Shown here: positions 54,723-64,000 of the stretch, piece by piece
Numbering within the stretch: the stretch's first letter is position 1
How the letters are laid out: each line of letters starts with the position of its first letter
Origin: an uncultured Sunxiuqinia sp.
GTDB lineage: Bacteria > Bacteroidota > Bacteroidia > Bacteroidales > Prolixibacteraceae
Length of the DNA: 64,000 nucleotides
Direction of reading: 5' to 3'
Assembly (NCBI RefSeq): GCF_947495665.1
Contig: NZ_CANLZV010000008.1
Coordinates: 1-64,000 of the forward strand
Notes under the pieces: generated by a model
The model's input: the letters and a program-made list of their open reading frames with translations, nothing else
Databases searched by the model: none
What the model was told of the DNA's origin: nothing
Position numbers and translations under genes: made by a program

Positions 54723-57700
54723 ATGAAAAAAGTACATACCGTGCGTTACTGGTTAACGTATGTTGAAAGAATACTACCCTTACAATTCTTAACCACAATG
54801 GTATTGTTGGTTTGTCTTAGCTCGTTTGCCGGCTATGCTCAGGCCGATGGGGTAAAGGTATCCGGAAAAGTAACTGATTCAAATAAAGAAGCATTGCCAG
54901 GAGTAAGTGTTTCGGTAAAAGGAACCTATGAAGGAACGGTAACCGATCCGGATGGCGCTTATACGATTGATGGATTGTCCAAAACTGACGTGCTGGTCTT
55001 TTCTTTTATCGGTACAAAAACAGTTGAAGTTCCTGTAGGGAATCAAAGTGTGATCAATGTAAGTTTGGAAAGCGACAATGTCCATTTGGAAGAGATTGTT
55101 GCCATTGGATACGGTACAACTAAAAAGGAAAACCTGACTGGTGCCATTACCACCGTTTCGGCTGAAGTGATGGAGAACCGGCCTGTAACCAGTGTAACTC
55201 AGGCTCTTCAGGGAGTTGTTCCTGGGCTTGTGGTTTCAAGAAGTGCCGCTGGGGGTAAACCAGGTGTTGACTTATTGATGAATATTCGTGGTGCTGGTAG
55301 CCCTTATATCCTGATTGATGGTGTTGAAGGATCTATTTCAGATCTGAACCCTGCTGATGTGGAAACCATGACTGTTTTAAAGGATGCGGCTTCCGCAGCT
55401 ATTTATGGAGCTAAAGCAGCCTACGGAGTTGTGTTGATTACAACTAAAAGTGGTAAAAAAGGGGTGCGTGTAAATTACTCAAACAACTATTCATTTTCTG
55501 CACCAATCAAACTTCCTGAGCAAGCAAACTCGTATGCTTATGCTCAATACTTCAACGCAGCATCGGTTAATGGTGGTGGATTGCCATTAGTGTCGGTTGA
55601 AACATTGGAGCGGATTAAGCGCTACATCAACGAAGGCGATATTCCAGGTACAATTCCGAATCCGAACGATCCAACAAAATGGGCCAATACCGAGTATGCA
55701 AATGCGAATACGGACTGGTTTGATTTTCACTTTAAAGACTGGGCTTTACAAGAAACGCACAACATTAGTGTTAGTGGGGCTTCTGATAAAACGGATTACT
55801 ACATTTCAGGAAGTAACCTGAATCAGGAGGGAATCATTACGTTTGGTGATGACTCTTTTGAAAAGCAAACTATCAGTACGAAGATTAAGACTGAACTGTA
55901 TGACTGGTTATCGGCAAGCAGTAATATGCGTTATACCTCGCGTTTGGTTGATATGCCTACTTTCCTGAACCAGAATATTAACATGTTACACCGCATTGCG
56001 CAGTCTCGATGGCCCTCAAACCCAATTAAAGACCCTAATGGGCATTACATGCGTGTTTCTGATGTGGCTGAAATTGAGCAAGGTGGACGGACAATTGATA
56101 AGAATACAGGTTACATGATGACTCTCGGTTTGGAAATTGAGCCAATTGCAGGCTGGGTAACTGAAGTGGCTTATGACTGGAATAACACAACCTGGGAGCA
56201 ACAGTATTCAGTGAATCCAACATTTACGTATTATGGTGTAGGCGAAAAAGAATTTCAATATGGGAAAATTGAAGACAGCCGTTATTATACGCACACTGGT
56301 GTGACTGACTACAAATCGCCTAAAATTTACTCTACTTATAGCAAGGCGATTAATGATCATAACTTTAAAGTGATGGCTGGCTTTCAGCAGTCGAAAATGC
56401 TTTACAGCAACCACTCGGTTGGGCGTAAGAATTTGCAAACACCTTTATTGCCAGCTATCAGTACAGCTACTGGGGAAATTTTTGGAGCTGAAAGTAAAGG
56501 ACACTATGCCACTCGCAGTTATTTCGGTCGTTTTAACTACAACTACAAAGAAAAATACCTGTTAGAAGTAAACTGGCGTGCTGATGGTAGTTCGTATTTC
56601 CAGGATGGAAAACGATGGGGTTCTTTCCCTTCTTTCTCTGCCGGATATAACCTGGCTAAAGAAGACTTCATGGAAGATCATTACTACTATGTAAGTCAGT
56701 TGAAGTTCAGAGGATCATACGGTTCATTAGGAAACCAAACCGCATCGCCTTATGCTTACCTAGAGACTTATCAAATTCAAAGTAACTATCCTTGGTTGAT
56801 GGAGGGTGGCAATAAACCAAATGTGGTTTATATGCCGTCAGTGCCTAGCCCGGACCTGACTTGGGAAACTGTATCGATGTTGACATTTGGACTTGACGGA
56901 GCATTCCTTAACAACCGTTTGACAGCTACTTTCGACTGGTACCAAAGAGATCGGAAAGACCTGCTGGGACCAGCAGATACACCTCCGGCAACCTATGGTG
57001 GAAACGTACCTTTGCTGAACAATGTCGACATTCAAACCAGAGGTTTTGAGGTTGCTTTGGGATGGCAAAATACCATTGGTGACTTTGCTTACTTCGTTAA
57101 AGGAACACTGACCAACTATAAAAGTGTTTACAAGAAATACAATAACCCTACTGGCTATCTATGGACCAATTATGTAGGTAAAGAAGTCGGAACAATTTGG
57201 GGATACACTTCAAACGGATTATTCCAAACCGAGGAAGAAGTTAATAACGCCCCTGATCTTTCTCAAATCAGCAATGACCGCTGGTTCCCTGGCGATGTAA
57301 AATACGAAGATATCAATAATGATGGCGAAGTGTCTCCCGGAGCTTCAACGCTAGAAGATCATGGTGACTTGTCAATTATTGGTAACTGGGTGCCTAAATT
57401 TCAGTATGGTCTATCGGCCGGATTTAACTGGCGCAATTTCGATTTCTCCATGTTCTGGCAAGGAGTTGGTAAGAAAGATGCTTGGCTCAATGGTAACTTC
57501 TTCTTCGGATCGGCAAATTCACGCTGGCAAACCACTGCGTTTAAACAACACCTGGATTACTGGACTAAAGACAATCCGGATGCTTATTACCCAAGACCTT
57601 ATTTAACCCAGGCAGGAGTGGATAAAAACCAGCGGGTATCAACACGCTATTTGCAGGATGCTTCTTACTTACGTTTGAAGAATGCTCAAATTGGCTACTC

Positions 57701-57896
57701 GTTGCCTGATGAGATGCTTGAGAAATTCTGGTTGAAGAAGATTAATGTTTATGTATCAGGTGAAAACTTGTTAACATTCACCAAACTGAGTGACATTTTT
57801 GATCCGGAAGCTTTAGGTGCTATTAATAGTGGTACTGCCGGAAAAACGTATCCTATACAACGGACATTCTCTGTAGGAGTGAATTTAACTTTCTAA
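54723..57896 (+). CDS. SusC/RagA-family TonB-dependent transporter
   Basis: A 1057-residue outer-membrane receptor. Order: signal peptide (ending about 40, SFAGYAQ), carboxypeptidase D-like regulatory domain (about 44-120; VSGKVTDSNKEALPGVSV), TonB box region (EEIVAIGYGT), plug domain (NIRGAGSPYILIDGVEGS and GAKAAYGVVLITTKSGKKG) and a 22-strand barrel ending in the aromatic VGVNLTF. No STN anti-sigma domain precedes it, so it is not a transducing type. With SusD it imports glycan fragments across the outer membrane. Confidence 0.95.
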   Translation: MKKVHTVRYWLTYVERILPLQFLTTMVLLVCLSSFAGYAQADGVKVSGKVTDSNKEALPGVSVSVKGTYEGTVTDPDGAYTIDGLSKTDVLVFSFIGTKTVEVPVGNQSVINVSLESDNVHLEEIVAIGYGTTKKENLTGAITTVSAEVMENRPVTSVTQALQGVVPGLVVSRSAAGGKPGVDLLMNIRGAGSPYILIDGVEGSISDLNPADVETMTVLKDAASAAIYGAKAAYGVVLITTKSGKKGVRVNYSNNYSFSAPIKLPEQANSYAYAQYFNAASVNGGGLPLVSVETLERIKRYINEGDIPGTIPNPNDPTKWANTEYANANTDWFDFHFKDWALQETHNISVSGASDKTDYYISGSNLNQEGIITFGDDSFEKQTISTKIKTELYDWLSASSNMRYTSRLVDMPTFLNQNINMLHRIAQSRWPSNPIKDPNGHYMRVSDVAEIEQGGRTIDKNTGYMMTLGLEIEPIAGWVTEVAYDWNNTTWEQQYSVNPTFTYYGVGEKEFQYGKIEDSRYYTHTGVTDYKSPKIYSTYSKAINDHNFKVMAGFQQSKMLYSNHSVGRKNLQTPLLPAISTATGEIFGAESKGHYATRSYFGRFNYNYKEKYLLEVNWRADGSSYFQDGKRWGSFPSFSAGYNLAKEDFMEDHYYYVSQLKFRGSYGSLGNQTASPYAYLETYQIQSNYPWLMEGGNKPNVVYMPSVPSPDLTWETVSMLTFGLDGAFLNNRLTATFDWYQRDRKDLLGPADTPPATYGGNVPLLNNVDIQTRGFEVALGWQNTIGDFAYFVKGTLTNYKSVYKKYNNPTGYLWTNYVGKEVGTIWGYTSNGLFQTEEEVNNAPDLSQISNDRWFPGDVKYEDINNDGEVSPGASTLEDHGDLSIIGNWVPKFQYGLSAGFNWRNFDFSMFWQGVGKKDAWLNGNFFFGSANSRWQTTAFKQHLDYWTKDNPDAYYPRPYLTQAGVDKNQRVSTRYLQDASYLRLKNAQIGYSLPDEMLEKFWLKKINVYVSGENLLTFTKLSDIFDPEALGAINSGTAGKTYPIQRTFSVGVNLTF

Positions 57897-58004
57897 CCGT
57901 CATGTATGAGAAAGAAGGAATTGCTGGATTGCAGCAAGGATGTAGTCTGGCAGTTTCTCTTTCAAACTCAAGTTTAAGATATACATTGAATAAATTACAA
58001 ACAA

Positions 58005-59735
58005 ATGAGAAATTTTAAAATATTAGTCCTATTGGCAGCTATCATGACAGGTTTTGTTTCCTGTGATAATGACTACCTGGATCTTTATCCAACCGATAGA
58101 TTCACTAAAAACCAATTCTGGAAATCAGCCAGTGATCTGGAACTTTATTGTAATCAGTATTATTCAGGAGGAAGCTTTTACATTCATGGAGGATGGAGTA
58201 CTTCTTTTTACGGCGAAAATAACAGTGATAATTTGGTGCCTGAAATTCCAAGAACCCGCCTGAATGGCACAGGAACACTTCCAACAACCGGAGGCGGTTG
58301 GGGATGGGGTGCTATCCGTAATGTAAACTATTTCCTTTCTAATTATCATACGGCCGAAGGAGTTCAGGCTGATATTGACCAGTATGTTGGAGAAGCTTAT
58401 TTCTTTAAGGCTTACTACTATTTTACCTTGTTGAAAAGTTTTGGAGACTTGCCATGGTTTAATGAAGTACACGGACCTCGCGACGAAGCCTTGTATCAGC
58501 CAAGAATGCCACGTAACCAAGTGACTGACTCCATTGTAGCAACGATGGATCGTGCTTTGGCTTTGTTGAAACCTAAAGGTGAAGCGCCAGAGTTTCGTAT
58601 TAATCGTGAAATTGCTTTGTTGATTAAATCGCGCATCTGCCTTTACGAAGGAACCTGGGAAAAATACCACAGTGGAACTCCGTTTGGTGTAGCTGGAAGC
58701 GATGGCTCAAAATTTTTACGTCTGGCTAAAGAAGCTGCTGAGGAGTTAATTGATGGACAGAAATACAGCTTGTATAATTCGGGTAACCCGAACCAATCTT
58801 ACTGGAAGTTGTTTAACCAAACTGACTTGAGCAACAATCCGGAAGTGATGTTGTGGCGGAAATTTGATCTTGCTGAAGGAATCTCTCACAACCTGCAGCG
58901 GATGCTTCCCTGGCGTGGTGATGGTACGGGTATCTCTTTATCACTTGTTGAGTCGTACCTGAAGAAAGATGGAACTTTGGCGTTGGATACAGACTACTCT
59001 TCTTTATCTGCCGTGGCTGCAGACCGGGATCCTCGTTTAGCTCAAACTATTTTGCTTCCGGGCGATGTGCTGACTAATGTTGGTTACGAAACAACCGTGC
59101 AGCGTGTGTTTACCACTCCATATATTGATCAGTCAGGAACTTACCGCAACACTACCGGATTCATGCTTTACAAAGGACTGGATCCGGATCCGGCTCAACA
59201 AAAAAATCAGGAAGGTATTGGTATCACAGCATCTGTTATTTTCAGATATGCTGAAGCCTTGTTGAATTATGCTGAAGCTTGTGCCGAATTGGGCGAGCTG
59301 ACTCAGGCTGCTGCCGATAAATCAATCAATAAACTTAGAAACCGCGTAGGTATGGCGCCGCTTAATGTGAGCAATGTTCCTTCTGACCCCAATAACACGT
59401 TGGGTGTATCAGACCTGATTTACGAAGTGCGTCGTGAACGTCGTGTGGAGTTGGCATTGGAGAACTTCAGGTTTGAAGATTTAATGCGCTGGCGTGCCCA
59501 CAGTACTTTTGCGGGCAAACGATTCAAAGGAATGAAATATTATGGATCAGACCTTGAGAATTCATTTACCGGATTCTACCCATTGGTAGACGAAAACGGC
59601 TTCCTGGATCCTTATCAGGAGTCCTTACCTCAAGGGTTTGGTTTCGATCCGAACCGTGATTACCTGATGCCAATTCCGACTCAGGAAATTACGATCAATC
59701 CGGATCTTGCTCAAAACCCCGGTTGGGAACGATAA
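58005..59735 (+). CDS. SusD/RagB-family glycan-binding lipoprotein
   Basis: A 576-residue surface lipoprotein. The lipobox is GFVSC (Cys about 20), followed by DNDYLDLYPTD, the usual SusD opening. TPR-like helices (AEAYFFKAYYYFTLLKSFGDLPW, ALLIKSRICLYEGTWEKYH) and the C-terminal ERRVELALENFRFEDLMRW motif are present. It caps the SusC pore and captures the glycan. It lies 108 bases after susC and is followed by a strong terminator-like hairpin. Confidence 0.95.
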   Translation: MRNFKILVLLAAIMTGFVSCDNDYLDLYPTDRFTKNQFWKSASDLELYCNQYYSGGSFYIHGGWSTSFYGENNSDNLVPEIPRTRLNGTGTLPTTGGGWGWGAIRNVNYFLSNYHTAEGVQADIDQYVGEAYFFKAYYYFTLLKSFGDLPWFNEVHGPRDEALYQPRMPRNQVTDSIVATMDRALALLKPKGEAPEFRINREIALLIKSRICLYEGTWEKYHSGTPFGVAGSDGSKFLRLAKEAAEELIDGQKYSLYNSGNPNQSYWKLFNQTDLSNNPEVMLWRKFDLAEGISHNLQRMLPWRGDGTGISLSLVESYLKKDGTLALDTDYSSLSAVAADRDPRLAQTILLPGDVLTNVGYETTVQRVFTTPYIDQSGTYRNTTGFMLYKGLDPDPAQQKNQEGIGITASVIFRYAEALLNYAEACAELGELTQAAADKSINKLRNRVGMAPLNVSNVPSDPNNTLGVSDLIYEVRRERRVELALENFRFEDLMRWRAHSTFAGKRFKGMKYYGSDLENSFTGFYPLVDENGFLDPYQESLPQGFGFDPNRDYLMPIPTQEITINPDLAQNPGWER

Positions 59736-59739
59736 TTAG

Positions 59740-59783
59740 AAAGAAGTACTTAAGGATTGCATATCCTTAAGTACTTTCTTTAT
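59740..59783 (+). terminator. Intrinsic terminator after susD
   Basis: AAGTACTTAAGGAT (59744-59757) pairs perfectly with 59763-59776 over a 5-base loop and is followed by T-rich CTTTAT. It lies right after susD and before the GHL10 gene, so it may lower expression of the downstream enzyme genes relative to susCD. Confidence 0.8.
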
Positions 59784-59857
59784 AAATACACTGCTTGTTT
59801 GGTTTTTAGAAAAAGGTTAAAGAAAGATTGAATTTGTTTATCGAAAATAATTTAGCA

Positions 59858-61528
59858 ATGAAGCATTACTTTTTAATCGGATTGTTTTGCATGTTAGGCT
59901 TAATGGGATGTCAAACAAAAACATCCTGGCTGGACACTTCTTTGGAGCCAGCCATTTATCATGAGAAAGGGACAAAAAAATTAACTTCTGTGAATCCTGA
60001 GAACAAGGATTTTCCGGGAGGGCGAGGCTCACATCATTTGGTAGCATACACCAATGCTTTTGGTGAAAAAACCGGAACGAATGAATGGGGGAGTGAAGCC
60101 GTTATTCAACATGGACGCGTGATGAATATTGGTGGAAATAATTCTGATATTCCTGCAGACGGACTGGTGCTTTCGGGCAATGAAAGTGCAAGCCGCTGGA
60201 TAAACCAAGCCCTGAATGTTGGGATGGAAATTGAATTGGAAGGCGATGTTGTTCATTTTGCCACAACCGAAAATACCTTCATCTACCAGGCACGTGAATT
60301 GTATAAGAAGGCCTTGCAACGTGCTGAAGCTGGTAAAATGACCAATACACAGGCTATTGACCTGTTTGTAAAAAATGGGCAAGCCGATTTTGAAGCGTTT
60401 GAAAAAGCCAAAAAGGAACAAGATACCGACTCGGCTCTGGCACATGGTAAAAAGCTGCTGGAAAGCGCAAAGAAATTGTATTATAACTCGTTCGAACCAC
60501 GTGAAAATGAGTTTAGAGGCGTTTGGGTTCGCCTAAGAGATAAAACTCCTGATAAATTAAAAGCGACCATCAAACGCATGGCTGACGCTGGTATCAATGC
60601 CATACTGCCCGAAACAATCTACGATGGTTATGCCATCTACCCCAATGCCCATGCTTTACTGCCTCAGCTTCCCCAATTTGAAGGCTGGGATCCGATGCAG
60701 GTTATGATGGAGGAATGTGAAAAATACAACATGCAGGTGATCCCTTGGTGCGAAATGTTTTTTGTTGGAGGCGCCAACTCTCCGTTGGTAAAACAGAAAC
60801 CGGAATGGGTCGGAAAATTCAGACATGGAGAAATTTTTGCTGAATTGGAGCCTGGCTTTCATTATTTCTGTCCTTCACGTCCTGAAGTGGCCGACTTTCT
60901 GCTGAAAACAGTAGATACCATGTTGGAAAGATATGCTATTAAGGAAGTTCAATTGGACTATATCCGCTATTCGTTAAGTGAGCCTTGGGAGAAAGGATTC
61001 TGCTATTGCGATTACTGTCGCAAGCAAGTTCGTAATCAGTTGAATTTCGACATTATGGCCATTTCTCCTGAAAACAAAAAGGAATGGGAACAGTGGAATG
61101 ATTACCGCATAAATAATGTTACTGGTTTTGTCAATCAAGTGAATGACCTTTTACAAACCAAACATAAAGAAGTAAAACTTTCGGTGGATGTGGTGCCCAA
61201 CCCAATTGAAAGTACAAGGTTGAAATTCCAGAACTGGGGATCATGGGTGAAGAATGATCAAGTGGATGCCGTTTATATTATGAGTTATGCCATTGACAAC
61301 GAGGTGGTGAGAAGCGAAACGCAAAGCTTGATGGATATTGTTGAAGGAACTGAGGTTAGCTCGATTGTGGGCTTAGGACCCTACCTGGGTTTTACTCCTG
61401 AAACCCTCCTGGAACAAATTGAAGTTTCAAGAGAAGGCGGAGCTGATGGCGTATGTCTGTTCTCATTTAACGGACTGAGTGAACAACAGCTTGAAGCATT
61501 GAAAAACGGGCCATTCCGTAGCCTTTAA
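59858..61528 (+). CDS. GHL10/DUF187-type glycosyl hydrolase-like lipoprotein
   Basis: A 556-residue exported lipoprotein (LGLMGC, Cys about 18). An N-terminal region (about 20-215) with a helical stretch precedes a TIM-barrel domain of the 'family 10 glycosylhydrolase' (DUF187/GHL10) type: ENEFRGVWVRLRDKTP, GINAILPETIYDGYA, VQLDYIRYS at the end of a central strand, DVVPNPIES, and VYIMSYAID. Related enzymes act on glycans; the reaction is unconfirmed for this one. The ATG at 59858 (MKHYF) is chosen over an upstream TTG at 59828. Confidence 0.82.
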   Translation: MKHYFLIGLFCMLGLMGCQTKTSWLDTSLEPAIYHEKGTKKLTSVNPENKDFPGGRGSHHLVAYTNAFGEKTGTNEWGSEAVIQHGRVMNIGGNNSDIPADGLVLSGNESASRWINQALNVGMEIELEGDVVHFATTENTFIYQARELYKKALQRAEAGKMTNTQAIDLFVKNGQADFEAFEKAKKEQDTDSALAHGKKLLESAKKLYYNSFEPRENEFRGVWVRLRDKTPDKLKATIKRMADAGINAILPETIYDGYAIYPNAHALLPQLPQFEGWDPMQVMMEECEKYNMQVIPWCEMFFVGGANSPLVKQKPEWVGKFRHGEIFAELEPGFHYFCPSRPEVADFLLKTVDTMLERYAIKEVQLDYIRYSLSEPWEKGFCYCDYCRKQVRNQLNFDIMAISPENKKEWEQWNDYRINNVTGFVNQVNDLLQTKHKEVKLSVDVVPNPIESTRLKFQNWGSWVKNDQVDAVYIMSYAIDNEVVRSETQSLMDIVEGTEVSSIVGLGPYLGFTPETLLEQIEVSREGGADGVCLFSFNGLSEQQLEALKNGPFRSL

Positions 61529-61580
61529 CCCACAGGAGAAACAGACAATTCAGGACGGTAATTTTAAGAGAACAAAGAAG

Positions 61581-62921
61581 ATGAATACAACACTATTTTT
61601 GAAATCACTTCTGCTCCTCAGCCTATGGCTGGGGAGTTGGTGTCTGACAGAAGGCAACACTGTTTTGGCAGGTGAAAGAAAGCAAGATAAACCTCTTTAC
61701 ATGTGGTTGGACTGTGAAGCCAACTTTGAGCGCTTAAGTTATCCTGATTCGGTGGACATTTACCTGGAAAAGGTAAAACAAGTTGGATTTACAGACTTGG
61801 TGGTGGATGTTAAATCCATCATGGGGGAAACCTTATTCAAAAGCAAGTATGCGCCATACATGGATGAGTGGAAGGGAGTGGTTCGTCCCGATAAATACGA
61901 CATGGTCAAAGTAATTCTGAAAAAGGCTCGGAAACACAAATTGGGCGTTTATGCCTCGTTGAATGTGTTTAGCGGCGGACATAACTTTTTCGACCGTGGA
62001 ATTATTTATGGCGACCATGCCGATTGGCAATCCATCAATTACTGGATAGATGGTTTGCGGCCAATTTCAGAAATGAAATGGAACTACAACGGGATGTTAA
62101 ATCCGGCCTTGCCCGAAGTTCAGGAATACCAACTCAGCATAATCCGTGAGTTCGTAAAAATGTATCCATCCATCAAAGGGATTATTCTCGACCGAATGCG
62201 TTACGATGGAATTACTTCGGATTTCAGTCCGCAGTCAAAAGCTATGTTTGAGGACTATGCCGGCATTAAAGTTGAAAAATTCCCCGAAGATATTATCTAC
62301 TGGGCAAAGGATGAAAACGGAGCCGATGTATGGAAGCGTGGCAAGCACTTTAACCAATGGATTGAGTGGCGTGCAACCATCATTCATGATTTTTGTGCCG
62401 ATGCCAGAAAAACGATTAAAGATATCGATTCGGATATTGATTTTGGAATTTATGCTGGTGCCTGGTATCCGGTTTATTATGAGCTGGGGGTAAACTGGGC
62501 CAGTAAAAAGTACAACCAATCGGTGAAGTATGATTGGGCGACAAAAAACTACCGGAATACCGGGTATGCCGAATTGCTCGACTTGTTTATGGGCGGCCTT
62601 TATTTTAAAGAGGTAACGATAGAGGAAGTTGAGAAAATGAATGAAGAAATGATGGCTAACCGCACTGAAGCTGCGATGGGAAAAGGCCGTGAATACTGGT
62701 ACTCCGTGGAAGGTTGTGCGGATATGACCAATGAGTTGATCCAGGGAGCAACTACATTTTGTGGCAGCATCTATGTTGATCAGTACGAAGGCGATGAAGA
62801 ACAGTTTGCGCGGGCATTGAAAATGGCCTTGGATAAATCGGATGGTCTGATGCTTTTTGATATTGTGCATATCATCGATCGCAATTGGTGGGATTTACTT
62901 TCTGAAACCTTAAAACAATAA
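61581..62921 (+). CDS. TIM-barrel glycosyl hydrolase-like protein (paralogue A)
   Basis: A 446-residue exported protein with a signal peptide (about 1-31). The TIM-barrel pattern is like the GHL family: LYMWLDCEANFERLSYPDSV, FTDLVVDVKSIMGETLF, YASLNVFSGGHNFFDRG, IKGIILDRMRYDGITSDFS, and FGIYAGAWYPVYYELGVNWASKKYN. The aspartate of LDRMRYDG is a likely catalytic or substrate residue by analogy with other GHL families. It is followed directly by a paralogue sharing these motifs. The substrate is not known. Confidence 0.75.
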   Translation: MNTTLFLKSLLLLSLWLGSWCLTEGNTVLAGERKQDKPLYMWLDCEANFERLSYPDSVDIYLEKVKQVGFTDLVVDVKSIMGETLFKSKYAPYMDEWKGVVRPDKYDMVKVILKKARKHKLGVYASLNVFSGGHNFFDRGIIYGDHADWQSINYWIDGLRPISEMKWNYNGMLNPALPEVQEYQLSIIREFVKMYPSIKGIILDRMRYDGITSDFSPQSKAMFEDYAGIKVEKFPEDIIYWAKDENGADVWKRGKHFNQWIEWRATIIHDFCADARKTIKDIDSDIDFGIYAGAWYPVYYELGVNWASKKYNQSVKYDWATKNYRNTGYAELLDLFMGGLYFKEVTIEEVEKMNEEMMANRTEAAMGKGREYWYSVEGCADMTNELIQGATTFCGSIYVDQYEGDEEQFARALKMALDKSDGLMLFDIVHIIDRNWWDLLSETLKQ

Positions 62922-62931
62922 AGGCTGGGTT

Positions 62932-64000
62932 ATGAGTAGAAGTGTCATACGTTTACTGGGCCTTTTTTTTGTCGCCCTGGTCTGTATTATCCAGGCCTGT
63001 CAGGATAAGAGTGAATCGGTTCCGGAAACGGAGTCGGACCATCCGGCCATTCAAAAGCCTAAGTATTTATGGTTTGACGCTTCTGCCAATTTTCAACGCT
63101 TCAGTTACATTGATTCTATTCAGTATTACCTGGATAAATGTCTTGAGGTTGGAATAACCGACTTGGTTGTTGATGTGCGGCCGGTAAGTGGCGACGTACT
63201 TTTCGACAGTAATTTTGTTGACCAACTAGTAAGTTGGAAAGGTTACCAGCGCGAAAACGACTGGGACTACCTGGAGGTGTTTATTCAGGAAGGTCGTAAG
63301 CGGAATTTGCGTGTTCATGCTTCTGTTAATGTTTTCTCGGGCGGGCACAACTATTTTGACGCCGGCGTTGTTTATCGCGATCCTGAGTTTGCCGAATTGA
63401 CTACCCTGCTGAATAAGCCGGAAGGATTAGTGGACATTAAAACGCAAAAGTCGCAGTATGCTGCTTTCTTCAATCCGGCTAATCCCAAAGTGCAGGCCTA
63501 TTGCTTAAGCATTATTGAAGAATTGGTTGCCGGGTATGAACTGGATGGAATTATTCTGGATCGCTGTCGCTTTGATGGGATTGACAGTGATTTTAGTTCC
63601 CTCTCGCGGCAGTTGTTCGAAACTTATATTGGCCAAACGCTTGTTCGCTTTCCAGATGATATTTTTCGATGGAAGCAATTGGATAATGGCAACTGGGGCC
63701 GTGAGCCGGGGCCGTTTTACCCTCAGTGGTTGGAATGGCGAGCTAAGCTAATTCATGATTTTTTTGCCTTGGCTCGCGAACGTGTAAAAAAACTGAGGCC
63801 AGAAATAGACTTTGGTACCTATACTGGCGCTTGGTATCCTTCTTATTTTGAATTTGGGGTAAACTGGGCTAGCAAAGAGTACAATCCTCAGGACGATGAT
63901 TATACCAACTGGATGTTTACCGATAACTATAAAAATTTCGGTTATGCTGATTTGCTGGATACCTACATGACCGGAGTTTACTATAACCAGGTGTACGGAC
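62932..64000 (+). CDS. TIM-barrel glycosyl hydrolase-like lipoprotein (paralogue B), cut by window end
   Basis: Open to the right edge (356 codons shown, no stop). A lipoprotein signal ends IIQAC (Cys about 23). It is a clear paralogue of the preceding gene: YLWFDASANFQRFSY, DLVVDVRPVSGDVLF, ASVNVFSGGHNYFDAG, DGIILDRCRFDGIDSDFSS, and GTYTGAWYPSYFEFGVNWASKEYN align motif for motif. It begins 10 bases after that gene's stop. Here the enzyme is lipid-anchored, while paralogue A has an ordinary signal peptide, so the two may work in different compartments. Function inferred only. Confidence 0.75.
   Translation, partial: MSRSVIRLLGLFFVALVCIIQACQDKSESVPETESDHPAIQKPKYLWFDASANFQRFSYIDSIQYYLDKCLEVGITDLVVDVRPVSGDVLFDSNFVDQLVSWKGYQRENDWDYLEVFIQEGRKRNLRVHASVNVFSGGHNYFDAGVVYRDPEFAELTTLLNKPEGLVDIKTQKSQYAAFFNPANPKVQAYCLSIIEELVAGYELDGIILDRCRFDGIDSDFSSLSRQLFETYIGQTLVRFPDDIFRWKQLDNGNWGREPGPFYPQWLEWRAKLIHDFFALARERVKKLRPEIDFGTYTGAWYPSYFEFGVNWASKEYNPQDDDYTNWMFTDNYKNFGYADLLDTYMTGVYYNQVYG

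Overview
The window comes from a member of the Bacteroidota, most likely a marine or sediment Marinilabiliales/Prolixibacteraceae-type organism; the lineage call is inferred from gene content, not from a marker phylogeny. Support: a SusC/SusD pair, a type IX secretion sorting domain, DUF4924, DUF4412 and YaiO-type proteins, S1 sulfatases, and promoters that fit the Bacteroidota TTTG-N19-TAnnTTTG pattern. Both strands are used, with mostly short intergenic gaps.

Layout. (1) 1-3600 is an accessory island: the probable 3' end of a group II intron running in from the left edge, a DUF4279 gene flanked by related palindromes, a tyrosine recombinase with an unusual triple-repeat N-terminus, then about 1.1 kb of gene-free, internally duplicated DNA. 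(2) 3600-26000 is mostly core housekeeping: NimA-like flavoprotein, aminotransferase, GroES-like protein, histidine kinase, methionine aminopeptidase, acyl-ACP thioesterase, miaA, smpB, nucleoside transporter, PolB-like exonuclease, uridine kinase, mannose-6-phosphate isomerase, engB, prs, rplY, pth, S4 protein, LysM-amidase, a 5'-nucleotidase split over two genes, and lnt. (3) 25970-26770 holds a 184-bp element with inverted-repeat ends and a tRNA-Ser/tRNA-Pro operon with a clear promoter and terminator. (4) 26866-31999 carries a lipoprotein sulfatase, an octaheme cytochrome c fused to TPR repeats, and a RidA-like protein.

(5) 32433-43913 is the most interesting region: eight tightly packed same-strand genes (receiver-only response regulator, membrane HEAT-repeat protein, processive GT2 glycosyltransferase, LtaS-like alkaline phosphatase-fold transferase, TPR plus YaiO outer-membrane barrel, a membrane-anchored protein of unknown family, a T9SS-exported GDPD-LamG protein, and a fibre-like secreted protein). 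The parts resemble a synthase-dependent exopolysaccharide secretion machine, possibly with a phosphodiester-linked substituent, but the combination matches none of the classical alginate, PNAG, Pel or cellulose systems. This is inference from architecture.

(6) 44056-48445 encodes SbcCD, followed by a PAS/GAF hybrid histidine kinase. (7) 51744 to the right edge is a polysaccharide-utilisation locus: ROK-family regulator, phosphodiester glycosidase (NAGPA-like) lipoprotein, SusC, SusD, then three consecutive TIM-barrel glycosidase-like proteins, the last cut by the window end. The phosphodiester glycosidase suggests a glycan carrying sugar-phosphate diesters.
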